From NCBI RefSeq assembly GCF_004792695.1, contig NZ_SRXU01000008.1, positions 124,001 to 188,000 of the forward strand: a DNA stretch of 64,000 nt. The letters run 5' to 3'. Made by a program: the position numbers and the translations under genes. This stretch comes from Sphingomonas naasensis. Lineage in GTDB: Bacteria > Pseudomonadota > Alphaproteobacteria > Sphingomonadales > Sphingomonadaceae. The notes under the pieces are model-generated. The model was not told the origin of the DNA, did not search any database, and saw only the letters and a program-made list of their open reading frames with translations. Positions 61,002-64,000 of this stretch are shown piece by piece (the first letter of the stretch is position 1; every line of letters starts with the position of its first letter).

Positions 61002-62300
61002 ATGCTCCGTCCTCTGCTCTGCGCGCTCGCGCTGACCGCCGCCCTGCCCGCCGCCGCCCAGCTCAGCAGCGCCGAGCGCAAGATCGCCGCCGCGGTCGAT
61101 GCCGGCTCGGCAGAAACGCTCGCCTTGCTCGAGCGCATGGTGAACCAGAATAGCGGCACGCTGAACCTCGCCGGGGTCCGCGCGATGGGCGCGATGCTGC
61201 GCCCCGAATTCGAGAAGCTCGGCTTCGCGGTGAAGTGGATCGACGTGCCCGAGACCCAGCGCGCCGGCCATTTCGTCGCCACCCATAAGGGCAATGGCCG
61301 CGGCAAGCGCATCCTGCTGATCGCGCATATCGACACTGTGTTCGAAGCCACCTCGCCGTTCCAGAAATATCGCCGCGAAGGCGACAAGGCGATCGGCCCC
61401 GGCGTGGTCGACGACAAGGGCGGCATCGCCGTGATCCTCGCCGCGCTGCGCGCGATGGACAAGGCGGGGACGCTCCGCAACGCCGATATCCAGGTGATGC
61501 TCACCGGTGACGAGGAGAAGAGCGGCGATCCGATCCCGCTCGCCCGTCGTGATCTGATCGAGGCCGGCAAATGGGCCGATATCGCGCTCGAGTTCGAGAA
61601 TCTGGCGCGCGAGGACGGCCGGGATTTCGGCACCGTCGCGCGGCGCAGCGCCAATAACTGGACGCTCACCGCCACTGGCAAGACCGGCCATGGCGGTGGC
61701 GTGTTCGGCCCCGAGACCGGCTATGGCGCGGTCTACGAGATCGCCCGCATCCTCGACGCGTGGCGCAGCGAGCTGATCGAGGAGAATCTCACCTTCAATG
61801 TCGGCGTGATCGGCGGCGGCACCCCCGCGACGATCGACAAGGACGGGGTGCGGATCGAGGCCTCGGGCAAGACCAATGTCGTCCCCGCCACCGCGATCGC
61901 CCGCGGCGATCTGCGCAGCCTCACGCCCGAGCAGGACGCCGCCGCGCGCGCGAAGATGCAGGCGATCGTGGCGCAGCATCTGCCCGGCACCGGCGCGACG
62001 CTCAGCTTTCAGGACAATACCCCGCCGATGGCGCCGACCGAAGGCAATCGCGCGCTGCTCGCCCGGCTCAACAAGGCCAATCGCGATCTCGGCCTTCCCG
62101 AAATGGCCGAATACCCGCCCGCCAAGCGCGGCGCGGCGGATTCGAGCTTCGTCGCCGCTTGGGCCGACACGCTCGCCGGCATGGGGCCGAGCGGCGGCAC
62201 GCTCCATGCCGAAGGCGAATGGCTCGACATCCCCAGCATCGCGCTCCAGGCCCGGCGCAGCGCGATCCTGATGAGCCGGCTCGCGCAGGAGAAGCGCTGA
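61002..62300 (+). CDS. Secreted M20-family peptidase (glutamate-carboxypeptidase-like)
   Basis: 432 residues, signal peptide 1-20. Metal residues: LIAHIDTV (His109, Asp111), GPGVVDDKGG (Asp138) and LTGDEEKSGD (Glu171 base, Glu172). Lid domain about 200-310 with TGKTGHGGGV. Close in plan to carboxypeptidase G2. A second M20 peptidase is at 49253-50644, but the two are only distantly alike. No strong Shine-Dalgarno sequence. Confidence 0.92.
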   Translation: MLRPLLCALALTAALPAAAQLSSAERKIAAAVDAGSAETLALLERMVNQNSGTLNLAGVRAMGAMLRPEFEKLGFAVKWIDVPETQRAGHFVATHKGNGRGKRILLIAHIDTVFEATSPFQKYRREGDKAIGPGVVDDKGGIAVILAALRAMDKAGTLRNADIQVMLTGDEEKSGDPIPLARRDLIEAGKWADIALEFENLAREDGRDFGTVARRSANNWTLTATGKTGHGGGVFGPETGYGAVYEIARILDAWRSELIEENLTFNVGVIGGGTPATIDKDGVRIEASGKTNVVPATAIARGDLRSLTPEQDAAARAKMQAIVAQHLPGTGATLSFQDNTPPMAPTEGNRALLARLNKANRDLGLPEMAEYPPAKRGAADSSFVAAWADTLAGMGPSGGTLHAEGEWLDIPSIALQARRSAILMSRLAQEKR

Positions 62301-62358
62301 CCGGAACGAAGCTACGCGCGTGTCGTTCGACGCAGCAAGCGTCGGGAGGAGAGTGATC

Positions 62359-63819
62359 ATGCGTCGGTTTGCGTTCGGTTCGCTGCTCCTCCTCGCGGCG
62401 TGCAGCGGCAATGACGGCGGCGGTGGTGGCGGCGGCACGCCGACGCCGACGCCGGCCAACACCGCGCCGAGCTTCACCTCCGCGGCCACCGCGACCGTCG
62501 TCGAGAATGCAGCGCTCGGCTATCAGGCCGCAGCGACCGACGCCGAAGGCAATCCGATCACCTTCTCGATCGCCGGCGGCGCCGATGCGACGCGCTTCGC
62601 GATCACTGCCGCGGGCGCGCTGAGCTTCGTCACCCCGCCCAATTTCGAGCTTCCCGCCGATGCCGATGGCGACAATGTCTACGCCGTCCAGCTCGCCGCG
62701 AGCGACGGCACCGCCAGCGGCACGCTCAACCTGCAGGTCACCGTCACCAACAGCCGCGAGGGAATCGCGGTCAAGCGCGTCGGCACCGGCTTCGACCAGC
62801 CGATCGACGTCGCCGCGGTGCCGGGCGACAACAGCCGCGTCCTCGTCGCCGAGAAGACCGGCGGCGTCTGGTTCCTCACCCCGGCGACCGGCGCCAAGTC
62901 GCTGGCCTTCCGCGTCACCGGGCTCACCACCGATAACGAGCGCGGGCTGCTCGGCATCGCGCCCTCTCCCAACTTCGCGACCACCAGCGAAGTCATGATC
63001 CACATGACCGGAGCGGCGGGGACGATCTTCATCCGCCGGTGCTTCATAACGAGCGGCGGATGCGCGGACATATTGTCGATCCCGCACCCGACCAACAGCA
63101 ACCATAATGGCGGCTGGATCGCATGGGGACCCGACGGCAATCTCTATGTCGCGGTCGGCGACGGCGGCGGCGGCGGCGATCCGAACAACAATGCCCAGAA
63201 CCCCAATTCGCGGCTCGGCAAGATCCTCCGGCTGGCGCGCAGCGGCAGCGGCTTCGCCCCGGCACCGGGCAATCCGTTCGTGGGCGGCGCCGGCGATCCC
63301 TGGGTTTTCGCGCTCGGCCTGCGCAACCCGTTCCGCAACAGCTTCGACGGCAACCGGATCATCATCGCCGATGTCGGCCAGGGCGCGATCGAGGAACTCG
63401 ATCTCGTCCGCACCGATCAGCCGGGGCTCAATTTCGGCTGGCACTATCTCGAAGGCACCCAGCCCTATACCGGCACCGCACCCGCCGGCCTGACCGCCCC
63501 GGTCTCGCAATATGGCCATGGCAGCGGCCCACGCGAAGGCAGCTCGATCATCGGCGGCCATGTCTATCGCGGCCCGATCCCCTCGCTGCAGGGCAGCTAC
63601 GTCTTCGGCGACTTCATCAGCGGCAATATCTGGTCCGTCCCCGCCACGTCGCTGACGCAAGGCGCGCTCCTCGCCGCATCGAGCTATGAGCGCCGCAACC
63701 CGGACTTCGCCCCCGATGCCGGCACGATCGACCAGCTCGTCTCGTTCGGGCTGGACGGTGCCGGCAATCTCTACATCGTCGATATCGCCGGCGAGATATT
63801 CGAAGTGGTGCCGGGCTGA
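62359..63819 (+). CDS. PQQ-dependent sugar dehydrogenase-like lipoprotein with cadherin-like domain
   Basis: 486 residues from ATG after GGGAGGAGAG. Lipobox LLLLAAC (Cys about 15), Gly and Thr-Pro linker, an Ig/cadherin-like domain (about 35-130; APSFTSAATATVVENAALGY), then a six-bladed beta-propeller (GSDH/sorbosone dehydrogenase family): SRVLVAEKTGGVWFL, NERGLLGIAPSPNF, HNGGWIAWGPDGNLYVAVGDGG, LRNPFRNSF and QPGLNFGWHYLEG. A quinoprotein sugar or aldose oxidoreductase on the cell surface is likely; PQQ binding residues are present but not proved. Stands alone. Confidence 0.9.
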   Translation: MRRFAFGSLLLLAACSGNDGGGGGGGTPTPTPANTAPSFTSAATATVVENAALGYQAAATDAEGNPITFSIAGGADATRFAITAAGALSFVTPPNFELPADADGDNVYAVQLAASDGTASGTLNLQVTVTNSREGIAVKRVGTGFDQPIDVAAVPGDNSRVLVAEKTGGVWFLTPATGAKSLAFRVTGLTTDNERGLLGIAPSPNFATTSEVMIHMTGAAGTIFIRRCFITSGGCADILSIPHPTNSNHNGGWIAWGPDGNLYVAVGDGGGGGDPNNNAQNPNSRLGKILRLARSGSGFAPAPGNPFVGGAGDPWVFALGLRNPFRNSFDGNRIIIADVGQGAIEELDLVRTDQPGLNFGWHYLEGTQPYTGTAPAGLTAPVSQYGHGSGPREGSSIIGGHVYRGPIPSLQGSYVFGDFISGNIWSVPATSLTQGALLAASSYERRNPDFAPDAGTIDQLVSFGLDGAGNLYIVDIAGEIFEVVPG

Positions 63820-63904
63820 CAGCGGCGATGCGTTGCGGCTTGCAACCGACGCCGGCCCCGGCCATCTAGACGCCATACCCAAAGTTCGAATCGGGAGAGG
63901 CCGG

Positions 63905-64000
63905 ATGCGCAGCACTCTGAAGCACTATATCGACGGCGCCTGGGTCGAGAGCGAGGGCGGCACCCGCCACGAAGTGATCAATCCCGCCACCGAGACTGCG
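63905..64000 (+). CDS. Aldehyde dehydrogenase family protein (5' part only)
   Basis: The window ends after 32 codons. The start MRSTLKHYIDGAWVESEGGT followed by RHEVINPATETA is the N-terminal hallmark of NAD(P)-dependent aldehyde dehydrogenases. GGGAGAGG lies before the ATG. The catalytic part is outside the window, so the substrate cannot be judged. Confidence 0.85.
   Translation, partial: MRSTLKHYIDGAWVESEGGTRHEVINPATETA

Overview
This is a GC-rich chromosomal stretch from an alphaproteobacterium, most probably a Sphingomonas-like member of the Sphingomonadaceae. The signs are: a CtrA cell-cycle regulator; heme A synthase (ctaA) upstream of rplM-rpsI; an rpsI product with a long N-terminal extension; a TonB-dependent receptor next to a beta-propeller phytase; many secreted peptidases; and codon use of about 67-70% GC. 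I see no CRISPR array, prophage, plasmid origin or complete insertion sequence. Gene density is high and many genes overlap by 1-8 nt, so most transcription units are short operons.

Layout. 0-6 kb: secreted beta-helix protein, PhoK/PafA-type alkaline phosphatase, DsbD-like thiol:disulfide protein with a redoxin partner, and a lower-GC secreted orphan. 6-10 kb: the conserved circularly permuted ATP-grasp / alpha-E / transglutaminase operon, in which the transglutaminase has Ser in place of the catalytic Cys. 9.7-14.5 kb: Bpt aminoacyltransferase, threonine ammonia-lyase, amidohydrolase, HPP membrane protein. 14.5-18.2 kb: a minus-strand unit of a 35-residue membrane peptide, a ferritin-like diiron protein and a one-Cys OsmC protein, divergent from an AraC-type regulator; then ctrA. 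18.3-20.7 kb: LysR regulator divergent from pirin and wrbA. 20.7-26.5 kb: peptidases, RluA-type pseudouridine synthase, ArfB, free-Met-sulfoxide reductase, RcnB-like protein. 26.6-30.9 kb: pyruvate dehydrogenase E2 and E3 with three small genes between them. 31-36.4 kb: hydrolase, MerC-domain protein with a Zur-type regulator, dxs, a membrane-anchored LuxR-type HTH protein overlapping dxs, and a two-gene operon headed by a probable ribbon-helix-helix protein with an 11-bp palindrome over its start. 36.4-45 kb: GH172 protein, ctaA-cutA-orphan, rplM-rpsI, DUF1800/DUF1501 pair. 45-49.2 kb: VOC protein, phosphoesterase, lipid kinase, tRNA-Gly(CCC), and a low-GC beta-helix gene bounded by a near-copy of the tRNA 3' end. 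49.2-54 kb: M20 peptidase, CinA-like protein, map. 54.3-56.3 kb: glnB-glnA with a textbook sigma-54 promoter. 56.4-64 kb: lipoprotein/orphan pair, TonB receptor plus phytase, M20 peptidase, PQQ-type sugar dehydrogenase lipoprotein, and the start of an aldehyde dehydrogenase.

The genes fit a nutrient-scavenging life style: phosphate release (alkaline phosphatase, phytase), peptide and sugar breakdown at the envelope, nitrogen control (GlnB/GlnA), and redox protection (DsbD, fRMsr, WrbA, OsmC). Several intergenic gaps carry compound palindromes of at least two sequence families, typical of REP/BIME-like repeats; one of them contains the ribosome-binding site of the alpha-E gene.

Best leads for something new: the tRNA-Gly island footprint; the Cys-to-Ser transglutaminase within the ATP-grasp operon; the 35-residue peptide in the diiron/OsmC operon; the membrane-bound LuxR-type regulator; and the probably leaderless, self-regulated RHH operon next to it. 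All functions here are read from sequence by eye; no database search was run.
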